From: Sphingobacteriia bacterium
GTDB lineage: Bacteria > Bacteroidota > Bacteroidia > Bacteroidales > UBA7960
Reading direction: 5' to 3'
Length of the DNA: 64,000 nt
Assembly (NCBI GenBank): GCA_011390785.1
Contig: JAABRR010000005.1
Location: 93,209 to 157,208, forward strand
In this document: positions 1 through 9,676 of the stretch, one piece after another
How positions within the stretch are numbered: position 1 is the first letter of the stretch
How the letters are laid out: each line of letters begins with the position of its first letter
Position numbers and translations under genes: made by a program
The notes under the pieces: generated by a model
The model's input: only the letters and a program-made list of their open reading frames with translations
Told to the model about the DNA's origin: nothing
Database searches by the model: none

Positions 1-3000
1 CATCCACAAAAGTACAGTCCTGTAAGGTTACAGTAACGGTAGCAATACCGGGGCATCCATCAGAGTTGGTCACTATAACGGAATAGGTAGATGTTGAGTC
101 GGGTACCAGGGTTATACTTTGCGAAGTTTCGCCAGTACTCCAGAGCCAGGACTCTCCTGCAGAAGCAGTTAGGGTAACTTCGTTGCCTGCACACAGGGTA
201 ACATCATCTCCAGCGCTAACGTTATTGCGTCCAATAATGGTGTAGGTTTGAGGCTGAACAGGCATGGGTTCAGTGTTTCCCACCTTATCGATGCTTCTCA
301 CAAAGAATGCCAGTGAGTCGCAGGTTTGCGCATCTATCAACCACTCAAACTTTCTTTCTTTACCAATAAGAACAGGCGCTTCATCATTTCTCGACATATA
401 CACTTCTATATTGTCCAACCCTGAGCCACCTTCATCATCAGAAGCACTCAGACTCAACAATAGATTTCCTTCTTCAGAGAACCTGGGAAGCTCATCAACA
501 ACTGTTGCAGGCGTAAAGGCATCTATCGTATTGAAATGGGTGTTGGTGGTAATGGGCGGATTGAGATCGAAAAATATATCGGCATAGTGAGCAAGGGTGT
601 CGCCGGTTATTGTCTCCGGGTTGGGCATAAGTGAGAAGTTAACAAATCCTTCACCCACCCCGGTAGAATCGTTAACCTTCAAAAATCCACTGAAAGGATC
701 ATAGGGAATTTGGCCTGTAACCGGATCAATTGTGGTAAACAGCCAGAAAACCTCGTTATTGTTTATGTCCAGCCCACCAATTACATCAAGATAGTAGCCT
801 TCTTTTTCTGTGAGGTCAAATCGTTGATTTACAGACGCTATGTTTACCGGCATATCAAAAACATTATCGGCGAAACCAAAAGAAGATACTCTTACACTCA
901 GCGGATTGGCAAATTCAGAGATAGGAACGCTGATTCTTACCTGTTTAGCTGGTGCAGTTGCCAACTCGGGATCATTTTCAAAAAGCACAGTGTAATTAAC
1001 CCTTTCAGTTTGGGCAATAAACTGTTCATCGCCCAACCCGGCAGGTCCATGAATTTCGTTGGGGTCGCAGGGCTTTACCACCTCCATGCAAATGGCCTCT
1101 TCCACAGATGGGAAAGGGATATCGGTAAAACTAAATGCGCAGCCCAATGCATTGCTTTTACAGGCCATAAAGTAAGTTACCAGGGGAACCACACTTGCTG
1201 CCAAAACCGGAATTCCCACACCACTTAAAACCAGCAATTTAATGGTTATTGCCGCAAGGGGGATGCCCACCAGGCAGGTTGCAGCTACACTACATTGAAA
1301 AACCTGACTTTTAATAATATCGCAATAGGCGTTGGCACCCGCCTGACCCCAACTGTCGCAACCTGATGGAGGATCAGGGAGTAACTTATTACCAGCTTTC
1401 AAAACTATCTCTTTGTTGTCATCGGGGTTGGTAAATAAGTTGAAGTTTTCGGGGAGGTCGCATCCCTCACAATCAAACATGAAATTCAGAAAGTCTGACC
1501 TGCTTACCAGTCCAAAGTTGGCGTATGTTTCAAAAACCTGAAACATATAATCATCAATACTGGCCAGGGAATTATAGAGCTCACTTTGTTGGGCAAAATC
1601 AAACTCCATGTATTCAATAAATTCCGGATTGGAAAGGATATATTCTCTGATGATCATGGCATTATAGGTAAGAAATGTCATCATCTGATCGGTAGTAAGC
1701 AATTCATAGGAAACTCCCAGAGTGAAAACTGCATAGGGAAAGTTCTTAAAAGTAAGGCTGAAGGAGATATTCTGCCCAGGTGCAAGATCTTTAATGTGTA
1801 TAGGAATTATATTTTCAGGAAGATCGCCCTCATTCTTTTCAGGAACCATAGAATAATCATCAAATTCTTCCTGTGGCTGGCCAGTGACCAAGGCTATCAA
1901 CTTACTCTGCGAGAAAAGATTGTCAGGGGCCGATATCCCCATAAGTTCATGTTCTCTCAGGTAATGAAAAGCTGCATTTATATAGGGAATATCTACGTTG
2001 GAAATATTGCGGAAAATGATACCAACAGTTGTGGGATTGCGATCTCCTATAATCTGATTATACAAAGGGTCAAATACAACTTCATAATCTTTGGCTGGTT
2101 CAACTGTAACACCGTTGGTAAGTATTGTTGACTCACTATTGGTATTGGTAATTCGCAAATGATAGATGCCTGTAGGAACTTCATCCAACTGCCATCTTAC
2201 CTTTAACTCCATACTACTTTTGAACTGAAGTATCTGTCCTGTAACAACCGTTTTGTTTTCATTATCAATTAATTCTACAATAGCACCAGGGCGGTATCCT
2301 GCTCCCAAGATCAGTGAGGTAACCCTGCCCTGACCCATTACAGAAGGCGAAATACTATCTATGCCAAAGGGCAGAATATCAGCTTGTATCTCGATACTCT
2401 GCGTTGACATGTTTCTGGTGTTGAAGTTGCTGATTTTTAAGTAGTTTTCTCCTTCCGTAGTTCCGGGAATAAGCAATTTGGGTGATGCCGTGTTTCTACC
2501 TGTATTTCTTTGGTCATACAAGGGACCTTCAGGGACATTATTATGCCTGATAAATAAGGCGTTTTCAGCATAGCCAATATTTGAGTTTACTTTGATTCTC
2601 AAATCAGCATTTTCAGGAAGGTTCAATTTGTAAAAAAGATCTGATCCCAGAGCCAGGGTATCTGAAAATGTTTCATTCAGGGGTAAAACTGTCATCGATG
2701 ATTGAGTAGTTTCCGGTACAAGAAAAGTGTTATTCTCTGTATTATCCTCTCTTACCGATTGGGTTGCATTAGCAATAATCCTGGTTTCTACAGGGCCATC
2801 CTTCATGCCCGGAAATGCTTTTTCAACATTGAATGTAAGAGAATTCCCCGGCTCAAGTCTGAAATAACGGGGCGATAATGGTGACGATAATAAATGAGAA
2901 GGCAGTAATCCTGGTATTCCGTTTCCTTCCAGATAGATATTATTGACAAAGCGACCGGTTGTATAGTTGTTACCCTGGTTGGTAACTGTAAACGACCAGG

Positions 3001-6000
3001 TGTTTTTTCGTCCGGGTATGGCATTCAAGGGAGCAGAAGCATCAGAAATAAACAAATCTGCTGGCTGTGGTTTTGATACACTAATGGCAAAAGAAAGGAT
3101 ATTGTTATCTTCTCTATCATGCTCATAAATCTCATCGAGAATATCAAGAGAAATAATCAAATAATAAGTGCCTTCAAAGTGGAAGGGTGGGGTAACTGAG
3201 ATCTCATCAGTAAAAGTTTCACCAGGTTCTAATATTCTGTTCTGTGCCTTATATCTTACTCCGTGCTGAAAACTTTCCAAAGTGAGAGAAAACCCGGATT
3301 GATCTTGCCAGGGCATTGAAACTGCGGCATCTCCTTCGTTTATTACTGTATAATTTACAAGTAATTCTTCTCCGGCATAAACGAATTCCGGTAAATCAAT
3401 ATTCACCAGTCTTAAGTCCGGTGTGGGTTGCTGAGTTACTGTTACAGGAATATTTATTACGTTATTATCGCGTAATTCGTCATTTTCAACACTTACATTA
3501 TTATCAGCGATAAAATGGAAATAGAAATCTCCATCCATTCCGTTGGGTATCTTTAACGATCCCGATTTTTGATAGGATTCTCCCAACTTCAAACCTTCTT
3601 CGTTTTTTCTTCTGGCCAGACGTATGGTGTCAGCACCAGCCTGCACTGAAGATGATAAATAAACAAGATCAGACCAATTGTTTGAATTTGTAGATCCTTC
3701 ACCATTGTTGGTAACCGTATAGCTGTAATTTATGATTTGGCCGGCATCAACAATCTGTTCAATCAGGACATCGCTAATAACCAAATCAGATGAAATTCTT
3801 GGTAAAAGCTCAAATGGACCATACCGTGTTACGTTGTTATTGATTTGTCCATGTTCATAAAGTAGTGTATCGGCATTGGTATGGGCAAAGATGTACCAAT
3901 TGCCTGGCTCTAAACGGGGTAAATTTACACTTTGGTTTAACTCCATTTTCCCACCACCCTGCAGTGTGTCTCTGATTATCCTGTTGGCAATGAGTTCATT
4001 TATGTTTCCGGTAAAATCAGGATTTTGTGAAAAGAAAATTCTTTCTCGCCAAGGCCCGTGGGCAGGCCCATTTCCAATATTCTCAAGTGTGTATTCTATG
4101 GGCACTACACTTTCTGAACGAATGGGTTCTGTAATCTTAATCTGTGAAGCAAACAGGTCAGGTGGGGGAGTTAATGTTATGCTAACCGGAAGTGCAAAAC
4201 TATTGTTGCTTTCATCAAACTCACAAACAAGTCCCGCGGCATTGGAAACCATAACTAAATACCAGGTACCTTCATAACCTTCAGGAATAAGCAACGATGT
4301 AGAAATTTGGGCTGATTGACCGGGGTTTAGGGTATCGGCTTGTGTAACTGAAATAACTTTCAGGGGTTCATCCGTTTCAGGATTTATTTCAGGCTGAGAA
4401 AGCAGATAAATGTAATCGATCCAATAACCTTCAGCTGGATTGCCAGCTCCATCATTTTTTAAGGTATAGTTTAGTTCAACTCTTTGGCCTGAAAATGCAT
4501 CATCAGTAAGTTCTGCTCCTGTAATGATAAGATCTGGGGGTGGAGTTGTAAGGATTTGGATGGGTTGGGTAATAACGTTGTTTTCAATATCTTCTTCCCA
4601 CACCCAATCTGCATATTCAGTAACAAGATGAAGGTAATATTCTCCTTCCGTGCAATTAGGAAGCGCCAGTTCCATGTTTCTGTTGTAACTCTGCCCTACA
4701 TCAAGATAGTCGGGTATGGATTCCCACAATTCCCGCAATTCCATTCGTTCTGTTAATGAGATAGAGAATTCATCCGGTAGAGGATTGTATCCTGCATCAA
4801 CATAGTTCTGACTTCGCATTTTTATGATTTCAGTTGTAAGCAAAATATCCTGCGCCGGTTCGTGAAATGGGCTGGTTGACAAAAATATACGATCTATCCA
4901 GACAGGTTCATCCAATGTGCAATAAACCAAAGGTTCCTGAACAACAAAGACTGTTTTATCAGGTGTTGGATTATATCCCACGCCAAGGGTTTTACACATA
5001 TAACTCGTTGTAGTAATAATTTTGCTTTGTGCTGGAACCTGTCCATCATTTTCGGCTGAATAAGCTATATTGATAGTATCGCCTGCAAAGGCCAGCTGGG
5101 GCGTGCCAAATGTAACCGGTACAATATCAGGAAGTGGAGGTAAAGAGAATGTAATGGTACTTTCGGTGGGAAGAAAGTTATCGTTAAAGTTGTTTTCATC
5201 AAGCAGATTTTCGCAATTAATCTGGAAATTGGTTCCATCGGCACCAATGGTTTGAATAATACACGTGTTGTTGGTAGCAATAATGAAATTAAAGGGGCCA
5301 AGATACTCTCTTGGAACCGTGATCTCAAGCTCTTGTGTGTAAGATTCACCAGGTAGGAGAAAAACGGGGTTCGGATAACTTCCCAGTAAAATATCTTCTG
5401 TTAGATCCAATTCATTATTCACTGAAAGAAATACTGCATCCATCCATGGTTGCCCGCCTGTTGTTGAATTTCCGGTATTGGTAACCGTAAATGACAAAGA
5501 AAAAGGTTGTCCGCTAAATCCATCTGTTTCTATGGCCAGATCAGAAATTACAAGGTTGGGCAGATCGCGGGTGTGAAAGGATTGTACCGGACCATTGATG
5601 ATTCCGCATTGTGAATTATTTGATACTACCTGCCAGAAGAACTCTGTGGCAGGGGTAGTTTCTTCTGCTTCAAGTCTTATTTGGGCTGCAGTTAGCCCAT
5701 CTCTGATCGGTTCATCGGGAGGGGAAGATGCGGAACCTGTCCAGAGATAAACATCAAAATTGGTGGTATTCTCTCCCGGTATCCAGGAAAGAGTAGGATT
5801 GAGGGAAACATTGATTGCTCCATCCGGAGGTGTCATAGAAGTGACCGGCTCCGGTGGAATATTTTCAAGAACGGTTACAAATATTTCGGAGGTGAAAGAA
5901 CAACCGTTAAAGGCTGTTTCAACACTATATATGCCAGATTCTGATGCAATTACATCGACAGATTGTGTAGTTTCTCCTGTATTCCACATCCACGAATCTC

Positions 6001-8443
6001 CTATATTCACACTTAAGTTAAATGTTAATCCCTCACAGATCATATTACCTGCTTCGGTAAAACCTTCCCCTTCAATTTCAGGAGCATTAATTACTTCAAC
6101 AGTAATTGTAGTTGCCTCGCTAACACAATTTAAGGTATTGATAATGTATAAAACCATGGTTGTATCAGTCTGCGGAGTATAGGATGTTCCGGTTGCCAGC
6201 AATTGGGTAAGATTGGAATTGGCGTACCATGAAACGGTTCCTTCGGGGTTAGAAACAGTTAGTTCCGGCATCGGGCTGCCCTCACAAACAGGGTCGGGTT
6301 GTGCAACAACAGGCGCGGGTGTTAGGCATTGTGTATTTATTTCCAGACTGAATTCAAAGCAATCATCATAAAAATTACTTACCACAAGGTAATAGGTCAT
6401 CCCTTGCATTAAATCGGCTTCCAGAATCCGGTTTGAAGCGGATGAAGCAGAATTGGCAACACATGATCCACCAGAACTTATTAATGGGCAGCCATCAAAC
6501 AGTTTCAACGATGTATAAGTTGAAGTTGTATTTTGAAGGCTAATGGAGTAAAGAGCCGTTTGTGTTGCTTCAAAAACAAACACTCTTTCTTCTCCTGTAA
6601 GATAGCTGTCTGAACCACATTGAACTATATTTGCATAGTTAAGAAAATCTCCCATTCCGCAGGTTGTAAGCCCATTTTCGCTATAAGGTAGTGAAACCAT
6701 ATCCCAGCCGGGGCTTCCTGGTTCAGGGCATGTTGCGGGAACATCGATGGATAAATTGAAGTTAAAACAACCCACATCCCAGTGTGTAACAACCAGGTAG
6801 TAGGTTTGTCCGGCTTCGAGTTCTACGGGGAAGACCCGGTCGGCATCACTCGATTCGGATTGGGCCACACAACTTGCTCCCTGCGAAATAAGAGGGCACC
6901 CGTCATACAGTTTAAGTGAAGAGTAATTATCTGTTGCACCCGTAAGACTGATGTGATACAGTTGGGATACAGGAGCTTCGAAAATAAAAACTATTTCTTC
7001 TCCCTGAAGATAACTATCTGATCCACATTGAATTACATTGGCATATGTTAAGTTATCACCTGCTCCACAGGTGGTTAACCCCTGCTGGTTGAATGGTAAC
7101 GAAATAGCCTGCCAGCCAGGGCTACCGGGCTCCGGGCATGTTACCGGCACATCAATAGATAAATTGAAGTTAAAACATCCTTCATCCCAGTGTGTAACAA
7201 CCAGGTAGTAGGTTTGTCCGGCTTCAAGTTCTACGGGGAAGACCCGGTCGGCATCACTCGATTCCGATTGGGCCACACAACTGGCACCCTGCGAAATAAG
7301 AGGACACCCGTCATAAAGTTTTAGTGAAGAGTAATTATCTGTTGCACCTGAAAGACTGATGTGATACAATTGGGATACAGGAGCTTCAAAAATAAAGACC
7401 ATCTCTTCTCCTTGCAAATAACTGTTTGATCCACATCGAATTGTATTGGCATAAGTTAAGTTATCGCCTGCACCACAGGTGGAAAGTCCTTCCTGACTGT
7501 AAGGTAAAGAAATTGCCTGCCAACCAGGAGTACCGGGTTCAGGGCATGTTGCCGGCACATCAATCGACAAATTAAAGTTAAAACACCCTTCATCCCAGTG
7601 TGTAACAACCAGGTAGTAAGTTTGTCCGGCTTCAAGTTCTACCGGGAAAACCCTGTCGGCATCACTCGATTCGGATTGGGCCACACAGCTGCCATCCTGT
7701 GAAAGGAGTGGACACCCATTGTAAAGTTTCAGGGATGTGTAATTTTCAGTTGTCCCTGTAAGATTTATATGATATAATTGAGTTTCAGGAGCTTCAAAAA
7801 TGAAAACCATTTCCTCTCCCTGTAAATAACTGTTTGAACCACATTGAATTGTATTGGCAGAAGTTAAATTATCTCCTGCACCACAGGTGGTAAGTCCTTG
7901 TTGATTGTAAGGTAATGAAATAGCCTGCCATCCGGGTACTCCGGGTTCAGGGCATGTTTGGGGCAGATCGATGGAAAGATCAAACTGAAAACACTCATCA
8001 TACCAGCGACCTATTGCCAGATAATACGATTTCCCAGTTTCTAGTTCAACCGGTAAAACTTTGTTAGGATTGTTGTTCTCAAGGGTTGCAACACAGGCTC
8101 CATTTTGCTCCTGTAGCGGACATCCATCATAGAGTTTTAACGATGTGTAGTTTTCTGAAGCATTTGTAAGGCTTATATGATAAAGCGTTGATTGAGCAAC
8201 CTGAAAAGTTATGATAAGTTCTTCACCCTGCAGATAACTTGAGCTGCCACAATTGATCGTATTTTCTGAAGTCAGATTGTCGCCGGCACCGCACGTTGTA
8301 AGATCATTACCATAATAGGGTATTGTGCCTGCATCAATGGTAATACCTCCTATATCGCATTGTGCAAAAAGGTTACCCATGCCTAAACTCAACAGAGTAG
8401 CAAATAGAACAGATAATTTTAATCTTTTTATTGGTGCTCTCAT
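1..8443 (-). CDS. Giant secreted multidomain CARDB-repeat protein (partial, 3' end beyond window)
   Basis: The frame is open from ATG 8443 to the window edge, giving at least 2,814 residues, so the C-terminus is missing. Residues 1-27 form a signal peptide ending in NLFAQ. Domains then follow in order: five ~135-residue Cys-containing repeats (8380-6330) resembling PPC or CUB-like modules; two Ig/PKD-like modules (about 6330-5860); an FN3-like module (to 5580); seven CARDB-like repeats (5575-2700, each opening like PDLxIxxxxL and closing in DExNN); a PPC-like segment (2700-2370); an IPT/TIG-like segment (2370-2130); a mixed region with a hydrophobic Cys-flanked hairpin (about 1335-1140); a CDPNEIxGP region (1070-600); and Ig/PKD repeats at the edge. 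Such proteins are usually T9SS cargo, but the sorting domain would lie outside the window. An adhesin or matrix role is inference. It is transcribed divergently from metX. Confidence 0.85.
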   Translation of the reverse strand, partial: MRAPIKRLKLSVLFATLLSLGMGNLFAQCDIGGITIDAGTIPYYGNDLTTCGAGDNLTSENTINCGSSSYLQGEELIITFQVAQSTLYHISLTNASENYTSLKLYDGCPLQEQNGACVATLENNNPNKVLPVELETGKSYYLAIGRWYDECFQFDLSIDLPQTCPEPGVPGWQAISLPYNQQGLTTCGAGDNLTSANTIQCGSNSYLQGEEMVFIFEAPETQLYHINLTGTTENYTSLKLYNGCPLLSQDGSCVAQSESSDADRVFPVELEAGQTYYLVVTHWDEGCFNFNLSIDVPATCPEPGTPGWQAISLPYSQEGLSTCGAGDNLTYANTIRCGSNSYLQGEEMVFIFEAPVSQLYHISLSGATDNYSSLKLYDGCPLISQGASCVAQSESSDADRVFPVELEAGQTYYLVVTHWDEGCFNFNLSIDVPVTCPEPGSPGWQAISLPFNQQGLTTCGAGDNLTYANVIQCGSDSYLQGEEIVFIFEAPVSQLYHISLTGATDNYSSLKLYDGCPLISQGASCVAQSESSDADRVFPVELEAGQTYYLVVTHWDVGCFNFNLSIDVPATCPEPGSPGWDMVSLPYSENGLTTCGMGDFLNYANIVQCGSDSYLTGEERVFVFEATQTALYSISLQNTTSTYTSLKLFDGCPLISSGGSCVANSASSASNRILEADLMQGMTYYLVVSNFYDDCFEFSLEINTQCLTPAPVVAQPDPVCEGSPMPELTVSNPEGTVSWYANSNLTQLLATGTSYTPQTDTTMVLYIINTLNCVSEATTITVEVINAPEIEGEGFTEAGNMICEGLTFNLSVNIGDSWMWNTGETTQSVDVIASESGIYSVETAFNGCSFTSEIFVTVLENIPPEPVTSMTPPDGAINVSLNPTLSWIPGENTTNFDVYLWTGSASSPPDEPIRDGLTAAQIRLEAEETTPATEFFWQVVSNNSQCGIINGPVQSFHTRDLPNLVISDLAIETDGFSGQPFSLSFTVTNTGNSTTGGQPWMDAVFLSVNNELDLTEDILLGSYPNPVFLLPGESYTQELEITVPREYLGPFNFIIATNNTCIIQTIGADGTNFQINCENLLDENNFNDNFLPTESTITFSLPPLPDIVPVTFGTPQLAFAGDTINIAYSAENDGQVPAQSKIITTTSYMCKTLGVGYNPTPDKTVFVVQEPLVYCTLDEPVWIDRIFLSTSPFHEPAQDILLTTEIIKMRSQNYVDAGYNPLPDEFSISLTERMELRELWESIPDYLDVGQSYNRNMELALPNCTEGEYYLHLVTEYADWVWEEDIENNVITQPIQILTTPPPDLIITGAELTDDAFSGQRVELNYTLKNDGAGNPAEGYWIDYIYLLSQPEINPETDEPLKVISVTQADTLNPGQSAQISTSLLIPEGYEGTWYLVMVSNAAGLVCEFDESNNSFALPVSITLTPPPDLFASQIKITEPIRSESVVPIEYTLENIGNGPAHGPWRERIFFSQNPDFTGNINELIANRIIRDTLQGGGKMELNQSVNLPRLEPGNWYIFAHTNADTLLYEHGQINNNVTRYGPFELLPRISSDLVISDVLIEQIVDAGQIINYSYTVTNNGEGSTNSNNWSDLVYLSSSVQAGADTIRLARRKNEEGLKLGESYQKSGSLKIPNGMDGDFYFHFIADNNVSVENDELRDNNVINIPVTVTQQPTPDLRLVNIDLPEFVYAGEELLVNYTVINEGDAAVSMPWQDQSGFSLTLESFQHGVRYKAQNRILEPGETFTDEISVTPPFHFEGTYYLIISLDILDEIYEHDREDNNILSFAISVSKPQPADLFISDASAPLNAIPGRKNTWSFTVTNQGNNYTTGRFVNNIYLEGNGIPGLLPSHLLSSPLSPRYFRLEPGNSLTFNVEKAFPGMKDGPVETRIIANATQSVREDNTENNTFLVPETTQSSMTVLPLNETFSDTLALGSDLFYKLNLPENADLRIKVNSNIGYAENALFIRHNNVPEGPLYDQRNTGRNTASPKLLIPGTTEGENYLKISNFNTRNMSTQSIEIQADILPFGIDSISPSVMGQGRVTSLILGAGYRPGAIVELIDNENKTVVTGQILQFKSSMELKVRWQLDEVPTGIYHLRITNTNSESTILTNGVTVEPAKDYEVVFDPLYNQIIGDRNPTTVGIIFRNISNVDIPYINAAFHYLREHELMGISAPDNLFSQSKLIALVTGQPQEEFDDYSMVPEKNEGDLPENIIPIHIKDLAPGQNISFSLTFKNFPYAVFTLGVSYELLTTDQMMTFLTYNAMIIREYILSNPEFIEYMEFDFAQQSELYNSLASIDDYMFQVFETYANFGLVSRSDFLNFMFDCEGCDLPENFNLFTNPDDNKEIVLKAGNKLLPDPPSGCDSWGQAGANAYCDIIKSQVFQCSVAATCLVGIPLAAITIKLLVLSGVGIPVLAASVVPLVTYFMACKSNALGCAFSFTDIPFPSVEEAICMEVVKPCDPNEIHGPAGLGDEQFIAQTERVNYTVLFENDPELATAPAKQVRISVPISEFANPLSVRVSSFGFADNVFDMPVNIASVNQRFDLTEKEGYYLDVIGGLDINNNEVFWLFTTIDPVTGQIPYDPFSGFLKVNDSTGVGEGFVNFSLMPNPETITGDTLAHYADIFFDLNPPITTNTHFNTIDAFTPATVVDELPRFSEEGNLLLSLSASDDEGGSGLDNIEVYMSRNDEAPVLIGKERKFEWLIDAQTCDSLAFFVRSIDKVGNTEPMPVQPQTYTIIGRNNVSAGDDVTLCAGNEVTLTASAGESWLWSTGETSQSITLVPDSTSTYSVIVTNSDGCPGIATVTVTLQDCTFVD
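6330..8370 (-). repeat. Five tandem ~405-bp coding repeats
   Basis: Five copies of a 135-codon unit lie head to tail inside the giant gene, with boundaries near 7955, 7548, 7138, 6732 and 6328. The second to fourth copies are nearly identical in DNA as well as protein: they share the 'LTTCGAGDNL' opening, a YLQGEE motif, KLYDGCPL (KLYNGCPL in copy 2) and the stretch QSESSDADRVFPVELEAG. The outer copies have diverged more. This pattern fits recent duplication or gene conversion, so copy number may vary between strains and short-read assemblies could collapse it. Confidence 0.9.
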
Positions 8444-8581
8444 ACCATTATGTGTTTGAATGAATAATACTTTACTATTAAGATACAATTTAATTAGGCA
8501 GATAAGCTCATGTCCTGAAAAAAAAAGTTGGATTTTGCATACTTAAGCCCTTGAATTCCTAATCTTATGGAGATACCTGGG

Positions 8582-8611
8582 TTGCCAGTGCCGGGTTTAA
8601 TTTTAAATTTG
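8582..8611 (+). promoter_or_regulatory. Bacteroidota-type promoter for metX
   Basis: TTG (8582-8584) is followed after 19 bases by TAAATTTG (8604-8611), an exact match to the phylum's -33/-7 consensus. Transcription would start near 8618, leaving a leader of about 36 bases before ATG 8654. This decides the metX start: the upstream in-frame ATG at 8567 would lie upstream of the promoter. Confidence 0.7.
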
Positions 8612-8653
8612 CATGATGAAAACCTGGTACCTGTAAATCTTTTACCATTAAAA

Positions 8654-9676
8654 ATGACTCTTATATACAAACACGAACAACCTTTTTTAACAGAATCAGG
8701 ATTTGAATTTCCTGAAATTGAAATAGCCTACAATGTTTGGGGTGATTTGAAACCTTACAAACCAACGGTTTGGGTATGTCACGCCCTTACAGGCAATTCG
8801 AACCCGCTCGATTGGTGGCCTGGCATTGTTGGGCCCGGAAAGTATATTGATACCTTGCGGTATAATGTTGTTTGCGCCAATGTCTTAGGGTCTTCTTACG
8901 GAAGTACCGGGCCATTATCCATTAATCCGAAAACCGCTAAACCCTGGATGTTGGATTTTCCGGTAGTTACCATTCGTGATATGGTAAAGGCCCATGAATT
9001 GTTAAGAAAGCATTTGGGTATTGAATCAATAGATTTGATCATTGGTGCATCATTAGGCGCTTTCCAGGGGTTGGAGTGGAGTATTTTGCAACCCGGGCTC
9101 ATAAAAAAAATGATCTGCCTGGTTGCTTCAGCACGCACAAGTCCCTGGTGTAAAGCCTTTAATGAAGCGCAGCGAATGGCTATGGAAGCAGACCCTACAT
9201 TTTATACTGATGAACCCGGAGCAGGGGCAAGGGGATTGATGGCTGCCCGTGCCATGGGTATGGTAAGCTACAGAAATTATCAAACCTTTTGTGCCACCCA
9301 GCCTGACGATGAAGAATGGAAGATAGAAGGATATCGGGCAAACAGTTATCAGCGTTACCAGGGAGAAAAGCTGGCCAGAAGGTACAGTGCCCATGCTTTC
9401 TGGTATATTCTGAAAGCGTTTGATTCTCATGATGTGGGAAGGGGCAGGGGCGGAGTAGAAAAGGTGCTTTCTGAAGTTAAAACAGATACACTTTGTATCA
9501 GCACGGATTCTGATATTTTATTTCCGGTAGAAGAGGTAAAGTCAGTAGCCGATCAAATGCCCAATGCAACGCATGTTATCTTAAACAGCATGTATGGGCA
9601 TGATGGCTTTTTGATTGAAAATAATAAACTTACGGCTATTCTTGAATCCTGGTTGCCAGAGCTGTCAACATATTAA
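8654..9676 (+). CDS. metX: Homoserine O-acetyltransferase (MetX family)
   Basis: An alpha/beta-hydrolase acyltransferase of 340 residues that activates homoserine with an acyl-CoA for methionine synthesis in the cytoplasm. The nucleophile is Ser133 in GASLGAFQ, where many relatives have GGSMGG. Asp287 (SDILFP) and His316 (GHDGF) complete the triad, and the family segments CHALTGN and SPWCKAFNEAQR are present. The ATG at 8654 is preferred over 8567 because a promoter lies between them and the family usually begins near YKHEQPFLTESG. It is convergent with rfbD, and the two stop codons share the TTAA at 9673-9676. No other met genes are nearby. Acetyl versus succinyl specificity cannot be read from the sequence. 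Confidence 0.88.
   Translation: MTLIYKHEQPFLTESGFEFPEIEIAYNVWGDLKPYKPTVWVCHALTGNSNPLDWWPGIVGPGKYIDTLRYNVVCANVLGSSYGSTGPLSINPKTAKPWMLDFPVVTIRDMVKAHELLRKHLGIESIDLIIGASLGAFQGLEWSILQPGLIKKMICLVASARTSPWCKAFNEAQRMAMEADPTFYTDEPGAGARGLMAARAMGMVSYRNYQTFCATQPDDEEWKIEGYRANSYQRYQGEKLARRYSAHAFWYILKAFDSHDVGRGRGGVEKVLSEVKTDTLCISTDSDILFPVEEVKSVADQMPNATHVILNSMYGHDGFLIENNKLTAILESWLPELSTY

Noticed and set aside
264-6182. Plus-strand open frames of 60-180 codons across the left end
   Set aside because: They are antisense to one continuous minus-strand frame with clear domain structure, and none has a recognisable protein motif.
6330-8370. CRISPR-like array
   Set aside because: The units are 405 bp, coding and contiguous with no spacers.
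8567-8656. SAM-type riboswitch in the metX leader
   Set aside because: GATGAAAACCTGG recalls a SAM-I segment, but the rest of the core is missing, no SAM-II consensus is seen, and the promoter lies within the same stretch.
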